DNA of 64,000 nucleotides from RGIG426 sp045598065 (GTDB lineage Bacteria > Bacillota > Clostridia > Oscillospirales > Acutalibacteraceae), in NCBI GenBank assembly GCA_045598065.1, contig JAZLLJ010000030.1, positions 1-64,000 of the forward strand, given 5' to 3'. Positions 50,004 to 59,387 of this stretch are shown here, in pieces (position 1 is the stretch's first letter; every line of letters starts with the position of its first letter). The notes under the pieces are model-generated. The model made no database searches, had not been told where the DNA came from, and worked only from the letters and a program-made list of their open reading frames with translations. The translations under genes were made by a program, and so were the position numbers.

Positions 50004-53000
50004 TTATTCGGTCACAGAAGTTGTTGTCGGTTCGGTAACTTCCGTTTCCGAACCGGAGGCGACGGTTTCCGTCGTCTCCGGCGAAGTCTCTTCGGTAGGT
50101 GTCGGCTCGGTAGATGCTGTCGTCGGCTCAGTGGTCGTGAGCATCGTGTTTTCCGCCTCAACGCTGATTTCCACTACCGCCTGAACAGCCGGGTTTTCAT
50201 CCGACGTGATAATCACACGGTACACTTCGATTCCACCGGTCGTGTTCCGCGGCGAATCAAACACAATCTGACTGCCGTTTTTCGTGAAGCAATCCACTTC
50301 GGAAACCGCGTCGCCGACCGCTTTGACCGCCGACACCGTGTACCCGTATCCGGCAAGCGAACCGTTCACTGTCGGTTTAATCGTCACCTGATCGCCGGAG
50401 TACACGAGCACCGCGCTCTTCCCTTGGGAATCGCTGTTGATGGTGCTGGATTTTTCAACTTTGCTGTTATAGAAACTGGTCTTCGTCGAAATCGAAATGT
50501 TGCACAGGTTAATCGTGCGCGGATCACCCTCACGGATAATCGGATCGGACAATTTACGCTCAGCCAACTGCTCTTTGCCGTCAACAATCGTCCGCACTTT
50601 GAGATTTTCTATACCCCACGCCGCCTGGCTGTACGGCTCCTTGGAGTGCGGTTCAATAACGACATACCGAATCTCACTGCAATTCTTCATCAGGAAACTA
50701 AACGTTGCCGTTTTGCCGGCTTCCAGTTTCCCGTCGGTCATATAGGCACGCACGTCGTCGATGGCCATCGTACGGGTTTGGCGACCATCCTGGCTGACAT
50801 AACCAATCGTCATGCGAATGGGATCCGCCGTAGACGAACTTACAACATCTGTGCTTTCCGCGGTAGTAACGGTAATTTCCACGGGCGCAACGTTGACATC
50901 CGTCACACTCATCAGTACCGGAGTAGCTGTAAGTTTGGCCGCTGCCGCGAAGTTATACCATTTGGTCGGCGTGCTGGTATCACCCTGTATCGGATAGCAA
51001 CCCACCGTCATTCCGTCCACCGAAGCATTGACGCTGCCGGTGCCGGCGACGGTAATGCCGGTAATCTCTTTCAGGTTGGGGATAGCAAAAGGAACCTGAA
51101 CGAGCAATCCCGGTTTCACAGCCGCATACTTCATAATTTCCTGTCCATCAGCATCCTTTGTCTTCACATCCGTCAGGAAAACGTACGGCGAACTGTATTC
51201 TTTCCCCAGAGGATCGCCTTTCAGCGTATAGCGAATCGAAATAGCCACATCGGATGCCTCGGCAACCAAGCCGGAGGCAACCGTGTCCTTACCAAACAGC
51301 ATCGTAACGATCTGCTGTTCAGTGGATATGGAATGCTTGCTCGAGGGGAATTGCTCACCGGTACTGCTGAATACGTTGATGGGATTTCCAGTACCCGGCG
51401 TATGATAATCCATATAGTAATATCCGATAACCACACCGGAACGTACGTGCTGAACAATCATATGGTCCACCAAAGCGCTGACCTTATCCAAACTGGGCAC
51501 GACGAGGTTCGTCTTGTTCAGCGTGGTAAAGCCGTACGCCGTGATGCCGGTAGCATAGAACACTCTGTCGGTAGTATCGTAGTTAAGACCGTTGACCGTC
51601 ATTCGCATCGGGCCGTCGTGATCGGAAGATTCATACGTCAACTCCGCTCTGAGGTCATAGACCTTGGTGGTCTGCCCGTTCGATACTTTCACCGGTGACT
51701 GAGCGTTTTCCGCCATATAGACGTACACGTTCAGTGAATCGTTTCTATTTTCCGGTTTACGGGTGATCGTAGAGGACCAACCCTCTTCCGATTCCTTCGT
51801 TACAATAGTGTTGTCCTCAAAAGTGATTACCTGGTTACCCTCATCTTGGTTCGGAGGAAGAATGACGGCATAAGTATTTTGATCGCTCTTGGTAATCAAT
51901 TTCATCTGATTATCGGTGTGACGTTGGAACTCATCCACGCAGTTTAGACGAAGCGTGCCGTTCTCCAACAACTGCCACACTTTCACTTCCTTGATGTTCC
52001 ACGTTGTACCGTACACGTCGCGTGCAAAGAGTTCTATTTTCTTAATAGAAGTCACATCCGTCAGACTGATAAAGAAACGGTCGGTATGTCCCTCGCGGAA
52101 CATATATTCGCGGTTGCTGACAGCGCAGACCACTTCTCCGCCGCTCTCGCCGGTCATTTTGCCGAGTGACTTACCTTCACGTGTCTCGTAGCGAGGTTGC
52201 TGACCGTTGTACTCGTACATCTTCTGGACAACGTCAAAGTTCTTCTTTTGTTCTCCGTCTTTATTGATGTAGGTAACCGTCGCCGTCACTGTTCCTTCAA
52301 ACTGACTATCGAAAGCCTCACCCGAATACGTATCCTCGGCGGCCACATTATACGGATCCGTCGTAATGGAGACCATCAAGTTGGAACTGACGCCCTTTCC
52401 GGAGACCGTAAACTCACGCACCAAGTCGCTGGCGTTACGGCCTTGAAGACCGGACGCCGTGTTTTTCGGCGCATCGTCGCGGTAGTCAATCTTAATCCAT
52501 CCGACGTTGTCGAAGAACCACGAAGTCGAAGCCACCGCCGAACTTTTCTTCGTCACGGTGATACTCTTGATATTCAATTTATCGAAAATGTCGGTGCTCT
52601 CGTTGGTATCCGAATCGTCCGGCAAAATGCGAATCGCCGTCAAGTCGCCGAGGTCTTGGTTCGTATAAATGGTAAACGATTCTTTCTCACCGGCACGGAA
52701 ACCGTCTGCCGTCAACTGTTGGTTTGCGAGAACGTACCCACTGTTGCCGCCTTGGAACGTCAACTGGAAGTAGAACAAGTTTTTCGAGCCGGTGTCACCG
52801 TCTTTTTCGTTTGCGGAATCGTTGCCTGCCACCTGGACTTCCACCTCATAGGTTCCACGAACACGGTTGAAGCCCAGATCCTGCATCGACTCCTTGTAGG
52901 TCATAGAATGCTTCAGTTTGTTCCAGTCGAGATCGGTTTCGACGTCGCTTTCTTTGTTTTCGGAACTTTCTTCAAATTCCCCTTTACGGTTGGCGGTCTC

Positions 53001-54962
53001 TTCATCGCCACCGTTCACATAAATCGGCTCTTCACCGGGTTTCTCCTTGTCAGAGGCGCCATAAGAGCACATAATCGTCGATTTATCGAAATCACGGGTA
53101 ATAATCCAGTTGGAAGTGACTTTGCCGGTACCGGCGCCCTCTCCCCGTTCATGAAGTTCCAAAACGCGATGGCCGATCCATTCGGGATCGTAGATGATAA
53201 GGCTCTTCATCTGCCAGTCGTCGGCGTAGGTGGAATTCATAGATATATCAAACGACTTGAATTGAGAGACATCGTCCACATCCATAAAGAACATAATCTC
53301 TCCACCGGGACGCAGCCCATAATAGCGATGGTAATCCGGAAATGCCGAACCGTCATCGTAGAATACGTTATCATAGTACGGCCAATATCCATAGAAATCC
53401 TCGGGTGCGGTAATCAATGAGTAGGTTTTGGTGGTTTTGGTAACACCGGAGGTGGATTGATAGGTGAATTTAATTTTCACCTCAGACGTCGTGCCTGCAT
53501 CTTTGGGCGTATCGGTCTTGATAACGACCACGTAGCGACCTTTATAATCGGGCGACAAATCAGCACCGGTGTCATTTTCTTTCACCGAAAGCGTTTTCGG
53601 CGAGTCATAAGACAGCGTAATACCGCTGTTTCCTTCCGCCATCACATACGCAATCGGAATACCGTTGATAGTGTAGAACAAATCCGTCTCACCGTCACCG
53701 GTATATTCCAGTTGATCAACATTCTTATACAGTTTGAAGGACGAAATGGACAGCGTATCTTTTTCGAGTTTATCTTTCGTCCAGTTCTCTAAATCCGGTG
53801 AGAGTCTCCCTGAAACGGTGTTTTTAATCCCCGCGAGTTCAGGCACATCCAAGGTGTAGGACAGTTTGCAGGAAGTCATTTTCTTGAACGCAGGAAGCTT
53901 ACCGGAGAACACTAACTGCTCTCCCTGCTGCAACACTTTCCACGGGCACAACGCTTTGTCGTATTCAGCATACCCGTTTTCCGTCGACCACGCAGCCGCG
54001 CTGGAAAGCACCGGGAGTTTTGCTGAATACGAAACACCGCCGACATCTTCATAGGTGATATCCAGCATCAGCACCTCTTTGATAAGTATCATATCCCGGA
54101 ACGGACACTCGATCATCATTTTTTCAATACCGGCTTTATAAAAATCCGCAATATCGATTTCAAACAAGTATTCGTCGCTGTCATGGGTGGAATACGCCTC
54201 GTTGTTACCGCTGACGAACTGGTAATCGCCGCCGGAGGGGGCAAAGCAAAACACCTTGTCATTGCCGGACAGGTTTAAATCCACCGTCTTGTTGAAAGAG
54301 TAAATCGCTTTGCCGGAGAAATCAATGAACAGACTGGTAGAATAATATCCAATCATCTGCAGGCCGTAAAGCGTTTCCACTTTATAAATGCTGATACCTT
54401 TACAGGTCCACCCCTTCTTGTAGGTAGAAGAGTAATGTTCGTGAACGTCCACCGAGGTAATGCTGTCCACCGTGTAGTGCGGCGTAAACAGAATCTCATC
54501 GGTACTGTTGGGCATCAGCATATTGCTCGACATTAGATTATCAATGTCAACGGTATAGCCGGTATAGTTTTCGACGTTGCTCAGGCGTTTTTCCAAACCG
54601 CTGACAGACATCGCTAATTCATAGGTACTTTCTTTCGGATGGGAATTCGGCGACACAAATTCCACACGGGACACGCCACCCTTGTCCTTATAATGCACTG
54701 CAAAATAACTGACGTCCGCGCCGCCGTTGACACCGGTGGAAACGCGAAGGAGATAGGTGTTTTCACAGGCTTTCCCTTCCTGTGAAGCAACACTAACACC
54801 GCCGGATGACTTACTTATCCCTTCGTTTGCCGCAGATGCCGGCAAAGCAGGTGCAATATAAGGCATGACAAAGCAGAGGATCAGCAAAAGCGCCGTAAAA
54901 CGCCATACTGTCCTCTTTGCTTTTTGCAAAGAATGCCGTGTTGTCGAGTGTTCCATAGCCAT
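50004..54962 (-). CDS. Giant secreted multi-module beta protein, 1652 residues
   Basis: Not recognised as a whole. A Sec signal peptide is clear: basic n-region, hydrophobic core (ALLLILCFVMPYIAPALP) and an ASA-A cleavage site near 44. The mature protein is beta-rich. Several segments (about 495-600, 725-820, 885-1000, 1380-1460) share a pattern with a -W-x-[hydrophobic]-K/D-x-hydrophobic strand (DDWQMKSLIIY, TTWNIKEVKVW, AAWGIENLKV), and by eye resemble PLAT/LH2 sandwiches. A module at 1515-1605 is shared with the next protein. The C-terminus (1606-1652) is a Thr/Glu/Ser/Pro tail with no LPXTG motif or anchor helix. It sits in the type IV secretion-like locus, 95 bases after the STAS gene. 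A surface or released adhesin-like role is inference. Confidence 0.82.
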   Translation of the reverse strand: MAMEHSTTRHSLQKAKRTVWRFTALLLILCFVMPYIAPALPASAANEGISKSSGGVSVASQEGKACENTYLLRVSTGVNGGADVSYFAVHYKDKGGVSRVEFVSPNSHPKESTYELAMSVSGLEKRLSNVENYTGYTVDIDNLMSSNMLMPNSTDEILFTPHYTVDSITSVDVHEHYSSTYKKGWTCKGISIYKVETLYGLQMIGYYSTSLFIDFSGKAIYSFNKTVDLNLSGNDKVFCFAPSGGDYQFVSGNNEAYSTHDSDEYLFEIDIADFYKAGIEKMMIECPFRDMILIKEVLMLDITYEDVGGVSYSAKLPVLSSAAAWSTENGYAEYDKALCPWKVLQQGEQLVFSGKLPAFKKMTSCKLSYTLDVPELAGIKNTVSGRLSPDLENWTKDKLEKDTLSISSFKLYKNVDQLEYTGDGETDLFYTINGIPIAYVMAEGNSGITLSYDSPKTLSVKENDTGADLSPDYKGRYVVVIKTDTPKDAGTTSEVKIKFTYQSTSGVTKTTKTYSLITAPEDFYGYWPYYDNVFYDDGSAFPDYHRYYGLRPGGEIMFFMDVDDVSQFKSFDISMNSTYADDWQMKSLIIYDPEWIGHRVLELHERGEGAGTGKVTSNWIITRDFDKSTIMCSYGASDKEKPGEEPIYVNGGDEETANRKGEFEESSENKESDVETDLDWNKLKHSMTYKESMQDLGFNRVRGTYEVEVQVAGNDSANEKDGDTGSKNLFYFQLTFQGGNSGYVLANQQLTADGFRAGEKESFTIYTNQDLGDLTAIRILPDDSDTNESTDIFDKLNIKSITVTKKSSAVASTSWFFDNVGWIKIDYRDDAPKNTASGLQGRNASDLVREFTVSGKGVSSNLMVSITTDPYNVAAEDTYSGEAFDSQFEGTVTATVTYINKDGEQKKNFDVVQKMYEYNGQQPRYETREGKSLGKMTGESGGEVVCAVSNREYMFREGHTDRFFISLTDVTSIKKIELFARDVYGTTWNIKEVKVWQLLENGTLRLNCVDEFQRHTDNQMKLITKSDQNTYAVILPPNQDEGNQVITFEDNTIVTKESEEGWSSTITRKPENRNDSLNVYVYMAENAQSPVKVSNGQTTKVYDLRAELTYESSDHDGPMRMTVNGLNYDTTDRVFYATGITAYGFTTLNKTNLVVPSLDKVSALVDHMIVQHVRSGVVIGYYYMDYHTPGTGNPINVFSSTGEQFPSSKHSISTEQQIVTMLFGKDTVASGLVAEASDVAISIRYTLKGDPLGKEYSSPYVFLTDVKTKDADGQEIMKYAAVKPGLLVQVPFAIPNLKEITGITVAGTGSVNASVDGMTVGCYPIQGDTSTPTKWYNFAAAAKLTATPVLMSVTDVNVAPVEITVTTAESTDVVSSSTADPIRMTIGYVSQDGRQTRTMAIDDVRAYMTDGKLEAGKTATFSFLMKNCSEIRYVVIEPHSKEPYSQAAWGIENLKVRTIVDGKEQLAERKLSDPIIREGDPRTINLCNISISTKTSFYNSKVEKSSTINSDSQGKSAVLVYSGDQVTIKPTVNGSLAGYGYTVSAVKAVGDAVSEVDCFTKNGSQIVFDSPRNTTGGIEVYRVIITSDENPAVQAVVEISVEAENTMLTTTEPTTASTEPTPTEETSPETTETVASGSETEVTEPTTTSVTE

Positions 54963-55057
54963 TCCTCCAAGTTTCCGCGTTTTGCAAGGTTTCTCTAACC
55001 AAAAAAGGGAAAAACGCGGTGAAAGGTTACATTATTAAAGAGAATATTTTCCGATAC

Positions 55058-55363
55058 TTATCCGTTATCAATATGCAAAAGCCCTGCAAATCCGGTCATT
55101 TCAAATACTTCCATCACCATACGGTTAACACGGCGAAGGACCAGTTCTCCCTCTCGCTTACGCATTTTGATGTGGAGATTTTTAAGAATGCGCAGACCGG
55201 CGGAAGAAACGTACTCCATTCCTTCCATATTCAAAATCACACGGGAAAACCGTTCGGAAACGTTTTCAAAAATCGTTTCCATTTCCTTTGACGTTACCGA
55301 ATCCAGTCGGCCCATCAGAATGAGTTCTCCTTCATCCCCTCGGTTAATCAGTTTTACTTTCAT
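55058..55363 (-). CDS. STAS-domain protein (anti-sigma factor antagonist-like)
   Basis: The 101-residue product is a single STAS domain: GELILMGRLDSVTSKEME, VILNMEGMEYVSSAGLRIL (given as two halves: VILNMEG and YVSSAGLRIL) and a closing helix. The Ser of the VSSAGL loop aligns with the phosphorylated Ser of SpoIIAA/RsbV. The start at ATG 55363 matches the domain boundary; AAAGGAGG is 15 bases upstream, a longer gap than usual, and GTG 55402 next to the virB4 stop is the alternative. Its place between virB4 and the giant surface protein gene is unusual and suggests regulation of, or by, the machine. No kinase partner is adjacent. Confidence 0.85.
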   Translation of the reverse strand: MKVKLINRGDEGELILMGRLDSVTSKEMETIFENVSERFSRVILNMEGMEYVSSAGLRILKNLHIKMRKREGELVLRRVNRMVMEVFEMTGFAGLLHIDNG

Positions 55364-55402
55364 AGCAGGAAAAGAGAACCTCCTTTCTGTCCTTTGTTTC
55401 AC

Positions 55403-58400
55403 TTAACCACGTTTCGAATTATAATGCGCCAGTTCTTCAATCGTAATGGCAATTACGGTCTCACCGTAATCTTTCATACGATCAATCGGCGACACATCGC
55501 CAAGGCGCTTGGCTTCCATAACCAAAAGCGACATAATATCGAAGCCGGATTTCTTCTTTTCCTCGTCGCCTTCGGCAGCGGAATCCGGTTTTTCCGCCGG
55601 TTTTTCTTCCGGTTTTTCCGTCGGTTTTTCTTCCGGTTTTTCCGTCGGTTTTTCTTCCGGTTTTTCCGCCGGTTTTTCTCCCGGCTTTTCTTCCGGTTTT
55701 TCTGCCGCCGGCGTCTCTGCTTTTTCGGCAACAGGCGGTATGTCGTTGGCCTCGTCTCTATCCACAGTCACTGTGCCGGAAGCGCCCGGAATCATACCCG
55801 GCACCTCATACTGCGCCACCGTAGGCTCCGTTGCCAATCCGCCGGAAGCATTCGTTCCACGCTCCACTGCCAAAGCGGCATCCACGGCGCGGCGAATCTC
55901 CTCCTGCATAGCATCGTGGCTGAATTTAGACAAAAGTTCCGCCAACAACCGCTCTGTTTCGCCGGAAGAAGCCGGTGCCTGCACCACAACAGGTTGCATC
56001 AAAGGTGTGGCCGACGCCGCGATAAGCGCCGGATCCACCGTCGGAACGACCGGAGCGGAAACCGCGTTGCTCTCGGGCAGGTCGAACTCCTCTTCCAGCT
56101 CGATTTCTTCTGTAAAGGCAACCGCCTTTTCAGAAGAACGTTTAGTTTCTTCGGCGGCAAGTTCTTCTTCCTCGGTAATCTCTTCAAATACCACGTGCGC
56201 ACGAGCTTCTTTTTCAACGATTTCCTCTTCCATAACCTTCTTCACGTGGACATTCTGTTCGTGAATTTCACGGGAATCGCCCATAAAGTCATCCCATGCG
56301 GCTTCACCGTCGTCATCACGGAAATAACGGGAAATATACTCCCGTTCTTTGAACATCGCCACAACGTCCTCCGGCACTGCCACCTTAAAGGTGGAACGGC
56401 TTTGGGGCGACATAATAGCAAATGCCTGACCGCGAGGAGCAGAAATAATTTCTTCCTGCTCACTTTCGTTGATTCCGCCCGCTTTTTCATACAGCGTGCA
56501 CAAATCTTCCATATCGTTCGGCGCCAAAGAGAACACAAAACTGTATTGGCAGGCATTAATGATAGCCGTGGATTTGCGAGCAATTTCTTCCGAGCCCACA
56601 AAGTCCTTGATGTTCTGGGTAATGACAATCTGCATACCGTTGTATTTACGAATACGCTTCGCCAACTGATACATAAAGTCAAGCGCGACCGGGAATTTGG
56701 TATCAATAAACACGTGTGCCTCATCAATAACTACCACAATTTTACGCTTGACACCGTAACGCATATTGTAGTCGCGGTTTTTGATGATCTCGTTGTCGAT
56801 GTATTTCAGCACCAAAAGCATCTGTGCATTGGCAATGGTGCCGTTACGGTTGGCAAGCAAGCTTTGGAAGTTGAACACCGTGAAGTTCTCGTCGGTCGTA
56901 ACCGTAGACGGACCGTTCCAAATGTTGGCGTTGCGCCCACCGGCAGAGAATTTCGCAATGTAGTTCATCAGCGTACGAAGCATAGTGCGAATATACTCGT
57001 TGTCGGTGGTCTGGAACTCCGACAGCACCGCATCGTACAAGTCATCAAACACCGGGTAATCTTCCGGGCGCAGACGGCTCAAATCCGTTTCGGCGGTGAT
57101 ACCCATATTGGTATACATCCGGTCGATAATGGAGTTTAAGTATTCCATCGCATCGCGGTCGCAATCCGGCAGAATCTGGCGGAAGAACTCCTCTAAGAAC
57201 TGCAGGTGTGTCGCATAACTGCCCGAAACCGTCTCCGTTCCCTCTTCGTCATCATCCAAAGCGGTGATGATATGGAACGGGTTGAGTCGCCCATATTGCG
57301 CGTTGCCCACGTTGATAAACTTGCCGTGGAGGTTGTGCGCCAATTCGGTATATTCATTTTCCGGATCAAGGATAAAGATTTTGCTGTCATCTGCAGCCAA
57401 GTTAGCAAGCAGACTCTTGGTGGCATAGGATTTACCGGAACCGGATTTACCCACAATCACCATATTGGAGTTAACGCGCTCGGAATCGCGGCGGAAGAAG
57501 TCAATAAACACCGGCACGCCGTCCGATTGACCGAGTTTAATACCCTTTTCATCCGAAATGTGGGCGAAAATCCACGGATAGGAAGCCGCAACAGAGTTGC
57601 TGGGAATTCCGCGGCCGTCTTTGTGCATAGGATCCCACGCGCTGATTTGACTGCCCACAAACGCATGGACTTGGTCAAAGTCCATATTGTTAAGGCGCAG
57701 GTTGGATTCACTGTAAAGTCGACGGACCGTGCGTTTCATATTGGTGATGTTGGCAAGCGACGACTCTTTCAATTTGGGATCGTCGTTAAGCACGCACGTT
57801 TGGTTGATATCGTAGCAAGTCACGTAGATGTTGACCGAAAGAAGGGTTTCGTTATCCCCTTGCAGTGTGGCCAGTAAATCGCTTAACGTCTCAATGTGTT
57901 CTTGCAGTTCAATACGTTTGGAATCGATACCGGTAGCACGATATTGGGCGCGCAGTTCTTGCAGCGAGAAGTCGATGGCACGCACCGATTTATTGCGGTC
58001 CATCGGCGTGCATTTCACCACCACTTTGGTGGCCGGCATAGACATTACACCGGCAAGCCACGCATCGCCGACAACCGACGGATAGTTGACCACTCGCATA
58101 TTGTGGGTAACAATTTGGTTAACGAGAACCGTCCGGGCTTTCATCTGCACGTACTGTGGCATCGCCCATTTGGCATAATCCTCGGGTTTCACGTTGTCAA
58201 TCTCTTTTTCGTCAAAATCCAACGCGTTGGAATATTTAAGGAACACTGCCAATTCTTTGTTTCCGAGGCGGTGAACTTTGAGTTCGGCGTTACGCAAAAG
58301 GTCCAGCGCAGAATGCACCGCATTGTTCAGTTGATTGCGATCGCTGTCGAACAGCACGACGTAATAGAACGGCACCACCACTTTGTCACCGAAGCAGAGA

Positions 58401-59296
58401 TTGCGCAGGTCGTTGATTCGATCATACAGCACCTCCACACGGGCTTTCATCTCATCTTCCGAGAGAAAGCCTTTTTCGTAGGACTGTTTCAGTTCGTCCA
58501 ATTTGTCATACTCATGGTCCAAATGGCTTTCAAAATCGACCGGTCGCTCAATCTTTACAATGTTGGCGGCAAATTCCGGCGGCAAAGAACGCAGCACACG
58601 CCCTAAACCGTTTTCAATGGAGTTTGCGCGGCGAGAAGGCGAGAAGAAACGGAATTCCACCGGATCAATCTCAATCGCCGCACCGTAATATTTGTTGCCG
58701 TATTTGATAAAATTGTCCCGAATATCGGTAAACGCTATAATCTCTTCCATCTCAAAAGAGTTAGCGGAAGGCGCGTTTTTCTTTTTCGCTTTTTCGCGTT
58801 TTTTCGCGGCACTTTGGTTGGCACGTTTCAGCCAAATCGCATCTTTTTCCTCATCGGACACGTTTTTGTCCTTCAGGATTTTGTCATCCGCTTTGCGCTC
58901 GGCTTTTTCGGCTTTGAGACGCGCCTTGCGGTTCAACTCGTTTTCCGGCGCCTGCTGTCCGTCCACAAACAGTTCCTCAAACGCCGCTTCTTTCATTCCC
59001 TTGTCGTTTTGTAAACGCAAAGAAGCGTCGTCATAGGTGCGCTCGTAATGGTGGCGATACCCGAAATGCCGCAACATATGGAGCAAAAAGATATAGTTCG
59101 GCTCTTTGTCTAAACGCACCAAAAGGATTGCTGCCAAAAACAGCAATCCTGCGGCAATAAACAGTCGTCCGGGGATGGTCGAAAGCAGAATGAGTAAAAT
59201 CAGTCCCGCTGCCACAACACCAATGGCAACGTCTGCAATTCGAACGCCCTTAAAGAACTCGACTTGTACTTTTGTTCTGCCCGGAATCAGGCGCAT
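55403..59296 (-). CDS. virB4: PrgI-VirB4 fusion: type IV secretion ATPase with membrane N-terminus
   Basis: ATPase that energises a Gram-positive type IV secretion channel; 1297 residues, much longer than a plain VirB4. Residues 1-62 resemble a PrgI/VirB3-like unit (IPGRTKVQVEFFKGVRIAD, then two hydrophobic stretches at 23-61), normally a separate protein. A Lys/Ala coiled-coil linker (115-175) precedes the VirB4 domain, with Walker A GKSGSGKS at 616-623 and Walker B VVVIDEAH at 854-861, then QIVITQNIKDF. After 1010 comes an acidic low-complexity region, a Lys-Pro-Glu-Glu repeat (1197-1238) and a short conserved-looking tail. Preceded by the VirB6-like gene (91-base gap), followed directly by STAS. 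Confidence 0.92.
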   Translation of the reverse strand: MRLIPGRTKVQVEFFKGVRIADVAIGVVAAGLILLILLSTIPGRLFIAAGLLFLAAILLVRLDKEPNYIFLLHMLRHFGYRHHYERTYDDASLRLQNDKGMKEAAFEELFVDGQQAPENELNRKARLKAEKAERKADDKILKDKNVSDEEKDAIWLKRANQSAAKKREKAKKKNAPSANSFEMEEIIAFTDIRDNFIKYGNKYYGAAIEIDPVEFRFFSPSRRANSIENGLGRVLRSLPPEFAANIVKIERPVDFESHLDHEYDKLDELKQSYEKGFLSEDEMKARVEVLYDRINDLRNLCFGDKVVVPFYYVVLFDSDRNQLNNAVHSALDLLRNAELKVHRLGNKELAVFLKYSNALDFDEKEIDNVKPEDYAKWAMPQYVQMKARTVLVNQIVTHNMRVVNYPSVVGDAWLAGVMSMPATKVVVKCTPMDRNKSVRAIDFSLQELRAQYRATGIDSKRIELQEHIETLSDLLATLQGDNETLLSVNIYVTCYDINQTCVLNDDPKLKESSLANITNMKRTVRRLYSESNLRLNNMDFDQVHAFVGSQISAWDPMHKDGRGIPSNSVAASYPWIFAHISDEKGIKLGQSDGVPVFIDFFRRDSERVNSNMVIVGKSGSGKSYATKSLLANLAADDSKIFILDPENEYTELAHNLHGKFINVGNAQYGRLNPFHIITALDDDEEGTETVSGSYATHLQFLEEFFRQILPDCDRDAMEYLNSIIDRMYTNMGITAETDLSRLRPEDYPVFDDLYDAVLSEFQTTDNEYIRTMLRTLMNYIAKFSAGGRNANIWNGPSTVTTDENFTVFNFQSLLANRNGTIANAQMLLVLKYIDNEIIKNRDYNMRYGVKRKIVVVIDEAHVFIDTKFPVALDFMYQLAKRIRKYNGMQIVITQNIKDFVGSEEIARKSTAIINACQYSFVFSLAPNDMEDLCTLYEKAGGINESEQEEIISAPRGQAFAIMSPQSRSTFKVAVPEDVVAMFKEREYISRYFRDDDGEAAWDDFMGDSREIHEQNVHVKKVMEEEIVEKEARAHVVFEEITEEEELAAEETKRSSEKAVAFTEEIELEEEFDLPESNAVSAPVVPTVDPALIAASATPLMQPVVVQAPASSGETERLLAELLSKFSHDAMQEEIRRAVDAALAVERGTNASGGLATEPTVAQYEVPGMIPGASGTVTVDRDEANDIPPVAEKAETPAAEKPEEKPGEKPAEKPEEKPTEKPEEKPTEKPEEKPAEKPDSAAEGDEEKKKSGFDIMSLLVMEAKRLGDVSPIDRMKDYGETVIAITIEELAHYNSKRG
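55585..55702. repeat. 24-bp tandem repeat inside virB4 (KPEEKPTE units)
   Basis: The plus-strand unit CGGTTTTTCTTCCGG-type alternates with a TTTTTCCG(T/C) variant, about four to five 24-bp periods, coding for Lys-Pro-Glu-Glu/Lys-Pro-[ATG]-Glu. It is in frame, so copy number can vary without frameshift. Confidence 0.85.
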
Positions 59297-59340
59297 AGGG
59301 GTTCACCTCCCAAAAGGTTCGGGGTTTATAACGGGGTTTA

Positions 59341-59376
59341 CCCGACCGCGCAAAACACTTTTTTTGCGCGGTCGGG
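59341..59376. repeat. Perfect 15-bp hairpin between virB6-like and virB4 genes
   Basis: 59341-59355 pairs exactly with 59362-59376 (CCCGACCGCGC arms), 6-base loop. On the minus strand no T run follows, so it is more likely an mRNA stability or processing stem than a terminator. Confidence 0.75.
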
Positions 59377-59387
59377 GATGCTAAAAT

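Noticed and set aside
50004..50150. Giant gene truncated by a frameshift that lost a cell-wall anchor
   Set aside because: The 40 bases after its stop hold the next gene's ribosome binding site and start; no remnant of a sorting signal is seen in any frame.
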